In this document: in pieces, positions 10,448 to 21,165 of the stretch
Numbering within the stretch: position 1 is the first letter of the stretch
How the letters are laid out: each line of letters opens with the position of its first letter
Origin: Silene latifolia
Taxonomy: Eukaryota > Streptophyta > Magnoliopsida > Caryophyllales > Caryophyllaceae
Reading direction: 5' to 3'
DNA: 64,000 bases
NCBI RefSeq assembly: GCF_048544455.1
Contig: NC_133538.1
Span: 439,392,311-439,456,310 of the forward strand
Notes under the pieces: model-generated
Told to the model about the DNA's origin: nothing
What the model saw: the letters and a program-made list of their open reading frames with translations, nothing else
Database searches by the model: none
Program-made: the position numbers and the translations under genes

Positions 10448-10893
10448 AAATTTTAACATACATGCATCGGTTGAATATTAAACATTGGAAAAAGTATGTA
10501 ACGGTTATTTTTAACCCGTAAATGATAAATGACAACGGGTACAGAGGAACCGTTCTTTCATAATAGAAAATGATAACGGTTACAAGAAACCCGTATCTAT
10601 AACATAACAACGGGTACCAAAAATCGTTGCTGGTGTTAATTTAGTAACGGTTTTCGAAACGCCATTTTCTTAAACTGGTAACGGTTGTCTAACAACTGTT
10701 GATAAGGGTGATGATATAACGAGTTTTTGGAAGCCGTTAAACGTTTTTGATAACGGTTTGTTAAACAACTGTTGTCAAAGAAACCGTTATTCTTATTAGC
10801 GCGGTCTAGATTTCTACCAATATTTTGAAAACGGTAATCTACGTGTCGTTATTAAATGCATTAAACCGTTGTGACACGCTCCTTATTGATGGT

Positions 10894-10909
10894 CAGATTT
10901 AGCGTAGTG
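10894..10909 (-). repeat. CACTA terminal sequence (right end)
   Basis: The minus strand reads CACTACGCTAAATCTG from position 10909 inward. This is the terminal sequence of the CACTA-like unit and follows the dense AACGGTT subterminal repeats. The bases just outside (caa) would be one copy of a 3-bp TSD; the partner copy is not in the window. Confidence 0.6.
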
Positions 10910-11505
10910 CAACAACATAAGACCATAACTAACAAATGACCACGTGTTCCTAAACACTAGGACAAATTTGAATTAGTTTCAACAAAAGAAAAATGTCAAA
11001 ATGGAAGGACAAAAGGACATCATTGAAAATTTGAAACCTTTACTTTTTTTTTGTTTTAAAACCGGATCGGATCCGGATTTTGGAAAAACGGAATATCCAG
11101 ATATTCGGAAATGGAAATAACGGATGTCTAGTTTATTCGGAAAGGATCTGGATCAAAAAATTACAGAATTCTAAAACTGGATATCCAATCCAGATTTAAA
11201 TCTGAATCGGATATCCGGTTTTGCTCGGCCCTATTTGTTGGGCTGCTGAACTTGACACTTGGTTTGACCCGTCTTTGACTATTTTTGACCTCTTGGTGTT
11301 GACTTGGTATTCTAGGCTTGACGTCTCCAGAATGGGCTTTGATTTCCTACTTCATCAAGCCAAGTATAGGTTTGGGTCGGCGGGTCGGCTCAATTTCGTG
11401 TTTGCAGAGTTTAGATTGGGTATTTAGGTTTGGGCCGGGCCGAGTTATTTCAGATTTCGGGTTTTTTTAGTCATCAACTATTATCAAGTTATTTATAATA
11501 AATAT
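10910..11505. other. Flank with ATCCGG-rich, hAT-like fragment; no gene
   Basis: 11060-11232 is rich in GGATCCGG, GGATATCCGG and related inverted words. Its right edge on the minus strand reads TAGGGCCGAGCAAAACC, resembling a hAT-type MITE end. A matching left end is not preserved. 11221-11427 is open but has no known motif and shares the same composition. It ends at the TSD ccaga (11506-11510) of the Athila element. Confidence 0.35.
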
Positions 11506-11857
11506 CCAGATGATGCGACCATAATTGGCGCATATTTAGCCCCCTAATTAGCCTTGTTTCCATGCTTTTTAGTGCTTATTTGGGTCATTTCTTATCTTTA
11601 GTTCTTTGTTTTGCATATTCTTTGAGATTTTGATCCCTTGGTAGGAAAGGAGTAAGAATATTGCATTTTCATGGCAAAACGAGACTAAATTGATCGAATT
11701 CAATGACCAAGCATCAAGGAGGGACAAGATTAGAAGGCCTTTGTACATATCATAGTAGAAGAGCAAACTTGAGAAAGGATCCTTGAGTCCCCGAGGAAAT
11801 CCCCAAGGAATTTATGAAGAAAAGGGAAGAAAAGAAGAAGAATTGTTGCTGACTGAC

Positions 11858-12030
11858 AATCCGAGCGGATTGTCACCAATCCGTCCGTCCCGCAGCAGCA
11901 CAATCCGAGCGGCTTTGCCACAATCCGCTCGGATTCCCCCTCCACAATCCGCCCGGATTCCCATGAATCCGCTCGGCTTCCAACGCCAGAATCCGCCCGT
12001 CCCGACCCCATTCCGCCCGGATTCTAGCAC
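11858..12030. repeat. Paired AATCCG motif array in the 5' LTR (20/24-bp alternation)
   Basis: AATCCG (last copy ATTCCG) starts at 11858, 11878, 11902, 11922, 11946, 11966, 11990 and 12010. Intervals alternate exactly 20, 24, 20, 24, 20, 24, 20 bp, so pairs 20 bp apart repeat every 44 bp. The extended unit is AATCCGNNCGGATT or AATCCGNCCGTCC, CpG-rich and partly palindromic. It lies upstream of the LTR TATA box. Confidence 0.9.
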
Positions 12031-12168
12031 AACACGGATTGTCTTCTCCAAGCTACGAATAAAGAAGCCCTTCTCTCAGAAAATACCGGCTCCTCCTTGC
12101 TCAACTTAAAAAGTGTAATTACTAGTTTAGCCCTTAGTTAACCCTAATGCATCCTCCCTAATTTCCAC

Positions 12169-12176
12169 TATAAATA
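12169..12176 (+). promoter_or_regulatory. LTR TATA box
   Basis: TATAAATA in the context CCACTATAAATACCCC, ~140 bp downstream of the AATCCG array. The same box is at 21810-21817 in the 3' LTR. This is the expected position of the retrotransposon core promoter. Confidence 0.65.
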
Positions 12177-13269
12177 CCCCATTAGTCTAATTAGAGGAGC
12201 ATGTTCTTCTTATCAATAATTAGTATAGTTAATCTCAATCAAATCTCTCTTTAATATTGTAATCAAGTTTTAATCAAGTTTTAATCCAAGTTTTAGTTCT
12301 TTAATCTCTCTTTTGTTCATCCTTTATTTTGGGTAATTGAAGATTATTTTGGGTTATTGTTGGGAGATTGACAACCTCTCAATCAAGCATTCAAGTACTT
12401 CTTTTATCTTTGCTTTATTATTGGAATCATTAGTAGGTATAATCTCTTAATCCCTTTTTAATTATTATTAATTACTTTCATTTATTCATCATGTTTCATA
12501 TTGTTGGTATGATTGACAACCTTGCTAGCATGATCAACATGATAATGAGTGAGTAGTCTCTTAGCTAGGGTTAATGGCTGATTAGGGGAAACCAACATGG
12601 GGAATGATTCATGCTTAAATTAATATGCTTTCATGTTTTATTTGCTTGCTTGTTTTGATCTCAACTCATGCACATGTTATATTTGATGAAATGCTAAGCC
12701 TATGAATCCTTGCATTTACTATCATCTTCTATCTTTTCAATGAGACTTGTAAGACATAACCCAAATCGAGTCTCATTAGACCATGCATGTTGTTGAGTAG
12801 GGAAGATTAAGTCGACTTGTAGGTGTTGTACAATCTAATCGATTCGGATCCGGGACCCAAACTTTCCTAGGATTGTAAGATATAACCCAACTCAATCCAT
12901 CACAACAATAATTGCTTGCTTATAATTTGAGAACATGTTTGTATGATCATATCCCATGATTCCCCTATGACCCCATGACACCCTAGTGCCTTTAATCAAT
13001 TGTTTACACCCCTTTAATTCATCTTGCTTGTTTATTTTCATTGCTATTTTAGTTTAGTAACCTTCTACATCAACCCAATTTGTGACACCCCTTAGACACC
13101 ACTAGTTACAATAGAAATCTCATTTCAACTCCCGTCCCTTGGGATCCGACCTTTACTTGCCTCTTTACTAATTGTAGAGTTGTTTGTGGAGCTATAAATT
13201 GTGTTTTATTCGACCGTGACCAACGACCACATCTTAATTTGTGAACACTTAGCGGGATCGCATCAAAAA

Positions 13270-13287
13270 TGGCGCCGTTGCCGGGGA
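13270..13287 (+). other. Primer binding site (tRNA-Asp type)
   Basis: TGGCGCCGTTGCCGGGGA is the PBS typical of Athila/Tat elements, complementary to the 3' end of tRNA-Asp. It lies four bases after the LTR end. Confidence 0.9.
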
Positions 13288-13394
13288 CGGTGTTTGTTTG
13301 ATTTAGATTTCTTTTTATTGTCATTAGTTGTGTCTTTCTTCGCCTTGAGGAAGTAAAACTCCTCAAGGTTTGTTCTAATCATTTTTCGAGTTTT

Positions 13395-16300
13395 TTGATA
13401 TTTTGCAAGATAGATTTCATAGACTGTTTTGTAGAGGACCATTTGAGTATCCCTTACTTCAAGGATCACATGCAAGCATTAGAAGCCTTAGAAGCAAGTG
13501 AGGCTAAGAGCATGTATTGGGAGTTGGAGGTGGATCTCTTTGAGGCCGCTCTAGCTAACAAGGAACTTACTCGTGCACAATCCGAATTGGTGCATAATAT
13601 TCTAGTGGAAGCATGTCAACCCATAGAGGATGAGCAATCCATCCTAGAGGATATTCTACAAACTCAAGAGCAAGAGGAACCCATCATGGGATTTGAATAT
13701 GATGAGGTTGATGAAAGTGAAGTTGAGTATGCTATGAGAATGGAATGCCTAATGGAGATGGAGCAAATTCTCAATGAAACTCCAAAGGAAGAAAGTAAGG
13801 TACAAACTCCTACTTTGAAACCCCTTCCCCCAAATTTGAAATATGCTTACCTTGATGAATCAAAGACCAAACCCGTGATTGTTAATGATAGACTTGATGA
13901 TGACCAATTGGGAAAGTTGCTTGGTGTGTTGAAACAACATGAGAAGGCTATAGGTTATAGTCTAGATGACCTTAAGGGGATAAGTCCCGACTTTTGCATG
14001 CATAGAATTCATCTAGAGGAAGACCATAGACCTACCATTCAACCCCAAAGAAGATTGAACCCCCACATGCAAGAAGTTGTCAAAGGAGAGGTCATGAAAT
14101 TACTTGATGCGGGAATCATATATCCCATATCGGATTCTTTGTGGGTTAGCCCCGTCCAAGTGGTACCTAAGAAAGGAGGTACCACGGTAGTGACAAATGA
14201 GAAGAATGAATTAATACCCACAAGAATGATCACCGGTTGGCGTATGTGCATTGACTACCGGAAATTAAACTCCGCAACAAGAAAAGATCACTTCCCCTTA
14301 CCATTCATTGACCAAATGCTTGAGAGGTTAGCCTCCAACAAATTCTTTTGTTACCTTGACGGGTATTCGGGATTCTTCCAAATCCCTATACACCCGGATG
14401 ACCAACATAAGACCACCTTCACATGCCCTTATGGCACTTTTCCATATAGGAGGATGCCTTTTGGATTATGTAATGCCCCCGCCACTTTCCAAAGATGCAT
14501 GATGAATGTCTTCTCCGATTACTTAGAAACCATAATGGAAGTTTTTATGGATGATTTTAGTGTTTATGGAAAGGACTTTGACTCATGCTTGCATAATCTT
14601 TCTCTTGTATTGCAAAAGTGTGAAGATGTTAGCCTTGTTTTAAATTGGGAAAAGTGTCACTTCATGGTCAATGAAGGAATTGTCTTAGGTCATTTGATTT
14701 CGGAAAAGGGCATCGAGGTCGATAAAGCTAAAGTTGAGGTGATAGAGAAACTCCCACCTCCCGTGAATGTTAGAGGGGTGAGAAGTTTTCTCGGTCACGT
14801 GGGTTTTTATCGTCGTTTCATAAAAGATTTTTCGAAAATAGCAAAACCCCTCACTCAACTTTTGCTTAAAGATGCCCAATTCCAATTTACTGACGAGTGT
14901 GTTGAAGCTTTTAATAGAATCAAAGAAGCATTAATCTCGGCACCAATCATTCAACCCCCGAATTGGGAGTTACCTTTCGAGATTATGTGTGACGCTAGCA
15001 ACTACGCCGTTGGAGCGGTTCTTGGCCAACGGGTAGGGAGAGCTCTTCATGCCATCTATTACATAAGCAAGACCCTCGACCCCTCCCAAGTGAATTATGA
15101 TACAACCGAAAAGGAGCTTCTTGCCATTGTATATGCTTTGGATAAATTCCGTTCCTACTTGCTTGGATCCAAGGTGATTGTATTTTCGGATCACCGTGCT
15201 CTTCGACATCTCTTGATAAAGAAGGAGGCAAAACCAAGATTGTTGAGATGGATTTTGCTTCTTCAAGAATTTGACTTGGAAATAAGAGACAAGAAAGGAG
15301 CCGAGAATGTAGTGGCGGATCACTTGTCAAGGATCCGGTTTCATGATGAAAATGGAGAAACACCGATCAATGACTCATTTCCCGACGATATTTTGATGGC
15401 TATTCAAACACAACTTGAAAGGCACATCACCCCATGGTTTGCCGATTATGCCAATTATATTGTTGGAAAAGTACTCCCTCCAAATTTGAACCACAACCAA
15501 AGAAAGAGATTCCTATTCGAAGTGAAGAGGTACTTTTGGGATGACCCAAACCTCTACAAGGAGTGTAGTGATGGGCTCTACTGGAGATGCATCCCTCAAT
15601 GGAAAATCCAAGGAATCTTGGAAGGATGTCATTCATCACCCTACGGTGGGCACCATGGAGCAAGGAGAACCGTTGCAAAAATTCTCCAATCGGGCTTCTA
15701 TTGGCCTACAATGTTTCAAGATACAAGAGAATTCATCATTCATTGCGATGCTTGTCAAAGAACGGGGAATATATCTTGGAGGAACGAAATGCCACAAAGG
15801 GGCATTCTAGATGTAGAGATCTTCGATGTTTGGGGAATTGACTACCAAGGGCCCTTTGTGACATCCAATGGGAATAAGTACATCCTTGTGGCCGTAGACT
15901 ATGTCTCAAAGTGGGTGCAGGCAATTGCCACCCCAAATGATGATGCAAAAACGGTCACCAAGCTTTTCAAGAAGATAATTTTCCCAAGATTTGGAGTTCC
16001 TAGAGCAATCATTAGTGATGGAGGAACACATTTCCATGAGAAGAAGCTTGCATCCCTTTTGACCAAATATGGTGTTCAACATCGAACCGGCTTGGGATAT
16101 CATCCTCAAACAAGCGGTCAAGTGGAAATTTCAAATAGAGAGATCAAGCAAATCCTTGAAAAAGTTGTGAACAAGACTCGGAAAGATTGGAGCACAAAGC
16201 TTGATGATGCTCTTTGGGCTTATAGGACGGCCTATAAGACTCCCATAGGAGCCTCCCCCTACAAGCTTGTATATGGAAAAGCATGTCATTTGCCAATCGA

Positions 16301-16721
16301 ATTGGAGTACAAAGCTTATTGGGCAATCCGAGCACTTAATCTTGATCTCAAATTGAGCGGTCAAAGGAGGATGATTCAAATCCAAGAGTTGGAAGAATTC
16401 CGACTACAATCCTATGAGAATGCAAAGATTTACAAAGAAAGAACAAAATTGCTTCATGACAAAAGAATTAGACAAAAGGTCTTGCACAAGGGAGACAAAG
16501 TCCTTCTATTCAATTCCCGCTACCGACTCTTTCCGGGAAAGTTGAACTCTAGATGGATGGGTCCCTATTTGATAACCGAAGTTGGAAAATATGGAGATTT
16601 CGAACTCAAGGCAGAAGATGGAAGCAAATTCAAGGTAAATGGTCAAAGGTTGAAGCCATACTATGAAGGAGCGTTTGTTGGAGAGGTCGAGGCTACCTAC
16701 CTCGGGCCTCCTCCCCCTTGA
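13395..16721 (+). CDS. pol: Athila pol: reverse transcriptase, RNase H and integrase (intact ORF, no gag or protease)
   Basis: An uninterrupted ORF of 1108 residues. Residues ~1-200 are an acidic linker. RT spans about 220-440: [32 protein letters not shown], catalytic [10 protein letters not shown] near 386. RNase H spans about 525-650: [43 protein letters not shown]. The integrase zinc site (HHGARR ... CDACQRTG) is near 745-790. The DDE triad is Asp in WGIDYQG (~816), Asp in ISDGGTHF (~875) and Glu in [11 protein letters not shown] (~911). The RT motif [15 protein letters not shown] after a [14 protein letters not shown] insert is Athila-like. No protease motif (D-L/S-G-A) is present, and the first codons come from leader sequence, so the true start is uncertain. 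All catalytic residues seen are intact. Confidence 0.93.
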   Translation: MIFCKIDFIDCFVEDHLSIPYFKDHMQALEALEASEAKSMYWELEVDLFEAALANKELTRAQSELVHNILVEACQPIEDEQSILEDILQTQEQEEPIMGFEYDEVDESEVEYAMRMECLMEMEQILNETPKEESKVQTPTLKPLPPNLKYAYLDESKTKPVIVNDRLDDDQLGKLLGVLKQHEKAIGYSLDDLKGISPDFCMHRIHLEEDHRPTIQPQRRLNPHMQEVVKGEVMKLLDAGIIYPISDSLWVSPVQVVPKKGGTTVVTNEKNELIPTRMITGWRMCIDYRKLNSATRKDHFPLPFIDQMLERLASNKFFCYLDGYSGFFQIPIHPDDQHKTTFTCPYGTFPYRRMPFGLCNAPATFQRCMMNVFSDYLETIMEVFMDDFSVYGKDFDSCLHNLSLVLQKCEDVSLVLNWEKCHFMVNEGIVLGHLISEKGIEVDKAKVEVIEKLPPPVNVRGVRSFLGHVGFYRRFIKDFSKIAKPLTQLLLKDAQFQFTDECVEAFNRIKEALISAPIIQPPNWELPFEIMCDASNYAVGAVLGQRVGRALHAIYYISKTLDPSQVNYDTTEKELLAIVYALDKFRSYLLGSKVIVFSDHRALRHLLIKKEAKPRLLRWILLLQEFDLEIRDKKGAENVVADHLSRIRFHDENGETPINDSFPDDILMAIQTQLERHITPWFADYANYIVGKVLPPNLNHNQRKRFLFEVKRYFWDDPNLYKECSDGLYWRCIPQWKIQGILEGCHSSPYGGHHGARRTVAKILQSGFYWPTMFQDTREFIIHCDACQRTGNISWRNEMPQRGILDVEIFDVWGIDYQGPFVTSNGNKYILVAVDYVSKWVQAIATPNDDAKTVTKLFKKIIFPRFGVPRAIISDGGTHFHEKKLASLLTKYGVQHRTGLGYHPQTSGQVEISNREIKQILEKVVNKTRKDWSTKLDDALWAYRTAYKTPIGASPYKLVYGKACHLPIELEYKAYWAIRALNLDLKLSGQRRMIQIQELEEFRLQSYENAKIYKERTKLLHDKRIRQKVLHKGDKVLLFNSRYRLFPGKLNSRWMGPYLITEVGKYGDFELKAEDGSKFKVNGQRLKPYYEGAFVGEVEATYLGPPPP

Positions 16722-17605
16722 AAGGACCATCTAAGGGAGAGTTTGGTGGAGTCCTCCCTAAACCACCACTTGTAAATATACTAACCCTCTAACTTGTATT
16801 TATTTATTGCATTTGTTTTAATAAATAACTCTTTTCATGAGCGTAAGTAAGGGAGGGTTACTAATGATTTTTGAATGAAGGAAGGAACAATTGCTCAAGT
16901 GTGGAGACGTATCTGAGAAAGGAGAAGAAGTCAAAACTCGCAGCCCGAATCCGTACGGTTTCCCTGGAATCCGGCCGTCTTGCTGGAATCCGGGCGTTTA
17001 TTGGAGAAACCGTCCGTCCAGCTACTCTGATAAATTGAAGATTTCTGGACTGAGGTCGAATCCGAGCGTCCTGTGAAGAATCCGCCCGTCTTAAGGAATC
17101 CGGCCGTATTTGAAGAAAGACGCCCGTCTTTCTACCTGTGCATTTCAAGGAAAAATCTCTGTACTGGAATCCGCCCGTCTTCTCAAGAAGACGCCCGTCC
17201 CACCTTAAAAGAATCCGAGCGTCTTATGCTCGGGACGCCCGTCTTGTGGCGTCAAAATTCTGGGAATTTTCTCTGTGGCATAATCCGAGCGGATTGTCAA
17301 GAATCCGCCCGTCCCGTGGAGCAAGAATCCGAGCGTCTTCACCTCGAATCCGCTCGTCTTCTCACGGTGTCTTGACCCGACTTATTCCTAATTAAAATAC
17401 CCCCCACCACACATACAATGACACATCACTATTCCTTCCACTTACCTTATAAAACCCACCTCCTTATGACTCCCATACATATCCAAATCACTCTCTTTAC
17501 CCTCAAAATCAAATATCCCCAATTTTCTAGGGTTTCCAACACTCAATCAACAAGGAACATCCTTAGCAATCTTCAAATCAAAAGAACCCAACAAAAGAAG
17601 CAAGA
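16722..17605. other. Spacer between pol and post-pol ORF, holding AATCCG motif pairs
   Basis: Noncoding, apart from short open frames created by the repeats. The central part (16948-17366) holds at least seven motif pairs. The rest is A+T-rich with no recognised feature. Confidence 0.6.
16948..17366. repeat. Paired AATCCG/AAGACG motifs at 20-bp spacing in pol-env spacer
   Basis: Pair starts read as 16948/16968, 16987/17007, 17059/17079, 17097/17117, 17168/17188, 17212/17232 and 17282/17302, each exactly 20 bp apart, then 17326/17347 at 21 bp. The first member is usually AATCCGNNCGT; the second is AATCCG, AAGACG, AAACCG or GGGACG followed by CCCGTC or a near variant. Distances between pairs vary (18 to 52 bp), so the pair is the conserved unit. 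Confidence 0.85.
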
Positions 17606-19140
17606 ATGGCACCAAGGAGATCCTCTTTTAGGAGTGCAAGAAGACCAAGGATGGTGGGAAGTTCTCTAACTCACATCTCAACACCATTAGAAGGGAACAT
17701 GTAGAGATTGTAGATCTCACAAGGCTCGATGATTTCTCGAATGTGGAATTCCTTGATGATGTGCAGAGATTAGTCTTCCACCGACTCCTAAGTAAGAATA
17801 TTCTTCCCACTAAATTTCTTTGTCATGCTACCTTAAGAAAGCTTGGGATTTTTCACCAAGTAGAAGCCCTCTTTGAGGTTTTTGGTCTTTCGACTCTCTT
17901 TCGCATGCATGAACCAACTTATCGGTCTCTTGTGCTAGAATTCTTAAGCTTTTTGAAGATTACAACCGTGAACAAAGTGATATGCATAGAGTTTAGGTTG
18001 GAAAATGTTTCTAGGATGATGACCCTTGTAGAGTTCGCCAATGTTTTCGGACTTGATGTTTCGCCTACCCGAACATCAAAGCCCAAAAAGTATAATGTTG
18101 CACCATTGTGGAGGGCCATGACGGGCCGGGATTTCATTCTTACCAAGGAATGTCTTGCTTTTCACATCCAAAACCCGATCTTGAGGCTTACATATCGATT
18201 TCTTTCGGGTACTCTCTTCGCCCGCCGAGATCCGGCCATCGTCAACCAATTGGACCTTGTGTTTATGGAATCATACCTCAACATTCAAGGGAGAGATGGG
18301 TATCACTTCAATGCACCTCTAGTTTTGCTAGAAAAATGGGCAAGGTTTAGAAATGGGGATGATGATGGAATGAAGCACATAGTAAATGGTGGACTCATAA
18401 CTAGACTTGCAAAGCACTTCAACCCAAGGTTCAATGAGAACAATGAGTACACTCCACTTACGGGGATCACGATAATTAATGAAGATCTCCTTGTCATCCA
18501 ACACCATTGGATAACCCTTGAGGGAGTCGATAAGAGGATAAAGTGGTTGACAAAAGGGAGCGATCCGATCTATCTCCCAATAACCGATCTACCACGGATC
18601 TCCCCAAGAAGAGGAAGCTTGTCCCCAATGCCCTCCTACCTCATCCCAAGTCAAACAACGCGAACTCCACCACCACAAAATCCACCACCACAACAACAAG
18701 AACAACAAACCCAAAATGAGAAGATAAAAGTGCCTCCCTACCCCTTTCCCTACCAACCATATAACCATCCAAATCCCTTCATCCTCCCCCGTGACGACTT
18801 TGTCACGGGAATTTTGCAAGATTTACACTACCGTCAATATGAGGCCTCCGTGGACACTTGCTATGCTCTTTACCCCCAATACCATGAGATGGCTCAAAAA
18901 GGACGGATTAGTGAGGAAGGAGCTTTCCCCTCATGGGCTCAAATGGAATTGCTCTTCCCCAACTCAGAGAAGGCTAATGAAGGGGCGAACGGTAGACAAG
19001 GGGAGGAGAGTGGCAATTCTTGTGGAGGTAACACGGTGAAGCTTGAGAGTGAGGAAGACGAATTCATGGATCCAAGTTTAAATGATGCTTCAAAGGATAT
19101 TTGGGATAGCGATATAGAGGGAGATGATGCCGATGTCTAG
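17606..19140 (+). pseudogene. Athila post-pol (ORF-1/env-position) protein, N-terminus frameshifted
   Basis: The open part (17743-19140, 465 residues) starts with a GTG codon and matches the general layout of the Athila ORF-1/plant transposon protein family. It has a conserved helical N-terminal half (RKLGIFHQVEALFEVFGL, LEFLSFLKIT, FANVFGLDVSP, YRFLSGTLFARRDPAIVNQL). A Pro/Gln-rich middle (TPPPQNPPPQQQEQQ) and an acidic C-terminus (DIEGDDADV) follow. The likely real start is ATG 17606 (MAPRRSSFRSARRPRM, basic). A one-base shift around 17640-17700 separates it from the main frame. This position is often called env-like, but I see no signal peptide or membrane segment, so a surface role is not supported. 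Confidence 0.75.
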
Positions 19141-21165
19141 GAGACCACTTCATCACTAGGTGGAGCAAAGCAAGAGCACCCACCTAAGTTCAAGTGAAGT
19201 TTTCTCATCTCTCCTCTTTATCTCTATTTTTCATGAAAATAAGTTTGTGTCTTGTCTCTTTGTATTTTATTTCATTTTGATCATTGTTGGAGTAGTCCTA
19301 GCCCCATTAGAGGACTCACACCTCGGTACCATTGAGGTGTTCTCATTCTATTGTTCCCGTTTTAAAAATCCAAAATGACAAATTAGTTTCATGCATAGCA
19401 TAGTGTGTGCATGAACTATACCCATCCTTGGACATTAGCAATAGTGTCTCACTCGGTTTGGGGAAGTTAATTCATACGCAACGGGAGGTAATCTAAATTA
19501 TCCTCTCCGTCATAACAAAAACCATGCATCATGTAGTGTAGCTTAGTGTAGATTGCATTTAGTATAGAAATCATGCATCATCTTTGTATAATTTCCATCA
19601 TTTTGGCCATTGAGGACAATACCCATATTAGTGTGGGGATGGGAATTCTAACATTTAACTCTTATTAAAAAATCCAAAAAAAATTGAAAAATTTGAAAAT
19701 TGAAAACCCAAAAACATGTTTATTTCCTTTTGTAGTCTTGTATATATTGTCTTGTATATATTGTGTTTGTTCTATCCTTGTTCACATTGATTGACTACGC
19801 CACATCCGAGACATGAGGATATTGAAGACCGCATGGTATGATCTTTCCAATCCCCTTTTTCCTCTTTGTGTTAATGACTATGTGGCTTTATTTTGATTGA
19901 TGCGGTATAACAATGTGAATTTAGGACTTGCATTTAGTTTATATGTCATATTAGTTGGTAGAATCACTTGCATTAGGATGTTTATATTAGTTGCATCATG
20001 GCATGTAGTTTGCATGGTTAGAAAAAAAATTTTGCGAAACCGTCTACTTGGGAAGCTTGACAAGTGTATATATGCCCTAGTAGATGCTTTTTCTTCTTAA
20101 GACTTTGCTTGTTAGAATACTTGTAAAACACCCTAGGATGTGTCATGCTAGTATCCTTTGACCCATGGATTAAGGCCTAGTCAAGAGTACCTTGTGGTGT
20201 GATAACTCCTTGGCTACCGTTTATTCCAAGGTGACCCTTGAAACCATGCAACCATCATTCATCCATGTTCTACCATAGTTTTGTCAACAAAAGGGAATGG
20301 GCACAAAAAGAAATCAATTTGAGTTCAATGAAATGAAAAGTGAAAGAAAGTTTGCAAAAATGCATCAAATGAAAAGAGGAGCAAAAATAGAACTCCTAAG
20401 CTTCAAATACAAGGCACCCTCGTTACTAATTGGGGTGACTTGAAAATGTTCAAAAGAAAATGCAAAAAGTTGAAAAATTGTCAAGTGTTGAAATGCCAAA
20501 AATCAAAAGAAATGGCAAAAAGAAAGTGTTCTCAAATGTTATATGCCACAAGAAATTGGGGGGAAAACAAAAACAAAAGCAAACTCCCAAAATGAAACTC
20601 AAAATTCTATTGATCCCTTTATCCATCATATCCATTTTTGTGCATGGTAGAGAGGGGACGACCCTTCTTCTTGTCTAGGCAAGAGGGGGAATTCCACAAT
20701 CCTCCAGTGTTTCTAACACCATAGGGAGTCTACTCTTGACAAAAGCATTTAACGATTGAGGACAAAAGTACCCTAGCTTGACACAACTTGGAGGTGATTT
20801 ATTGGTATCCTTCTAGGATTAGTAGCTTGAAGAAATTGCATCTATGAAGGAGTGCGTACCCTTGAATTGCTTCCCTTGTAGATAATTTCCGTCACTTAGA
20901 TGAGTAAAGTGGCTATTCTTTTTGTAGATGCATCCATTATGTGATTTTGTGTGCTTAATGTTTGGATGTGTCGCCATTTTGGCAAGACCCACCTTGCCTT
21001 GCAAGAAGGCATCCTACCTCATGGTTGTCTTGTTGTGAGTTGAAGGGGCGGAGTGAGACCCGCTAATTGTCTCATATCGGCTATATTATTAGGATAGATT
21101 AGTATTGGTCTTAGTCATTGTCACCTCTTTACTCGGGACGAGCAAAGGTTCGGTTTGGGGATATT
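19141..21165 (+). other. 3' noncoding region of the Athila element with polypurine tract
   Basis: About 2 kb without convincing genes. It contains CATTGAGGACAAT...TGTGGGGATGG at 19608-19640, a conserved Athila-type block; a run of A-rich repeats near 20340-20600; and the G-rich tract GGTTTGGGGATA at 21152-21163 next to the LTR, the likely PPT for plus-strand priming. Short open frames here lack motifs. Confidence 0.7.

Larger units (their letters stand above)
7690..10909. mobile_element. CACTA-like DNA transposon, right part; left end not in window
   Basis: The right terminus reads AGCGTAGTG at 10901-10909, so the minus strand starts CACTACGCTAAATC, a CACTA-superfamily end. Subterminal DNA (10440-10870) is packed with AACGGTT/AACCGTT and ACCCGT units in both orientations, the usual arrangement of CACTA transposase-binding repeats. 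A matching cluster at 7860-8035 may be the opposite subterminal region. The left TIR is not seen, probably because the copia element interrupted it. The DNA between the clusters holds two small minus-strand ORFs, a solo LTR and a MITE. No CACTA transposase is present, so it is non-autonomous or internally deleted. Confidence 0.55.
11511..13265 (+). repeat. 5' LTR of the Athila element
   Basis: Starts TGATGCGACC and ends GATCGCATCA. The first and last bases form the short inverted ends TGATGCGA/TCGCATCA. It contains the regular paired AATCCG array at 11858-12030 and a TATA box at 12169. The right LTR lacks a 12-bp stretch (around 12148) and carries a short TTATCAATAA duplication near 21855. 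Confidence 0.92.

Noticed and set aside
11858..12030. Regularly spaced repeats resembling a CRISPR array
   Set aside because: The genome is a plant, the repeats are 6-14 bp, and the spacers are themselves repetitive; there are no cas genes.
11730..12109. Overlapping frames in the LTR motif array (same at 21385-21764)
   Set aside because: Same cause: open frames over CpG-rich repeats on both strands, duplicated because they are in both LTRs.
16891..17395. Several overlapping 60-100 aa frames with RPS/NPP repeats
   Set aside because: Created by the AATCCG/CCCGTC motif pairs; repeats read in every frame, so no protein is implied.
17743..19140. True envelope protein for the Athila post-pol ORF
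   Set aside because: No signal peptide, transmembrane segment or cleavage site visible; the position alone does not support an envelope function.
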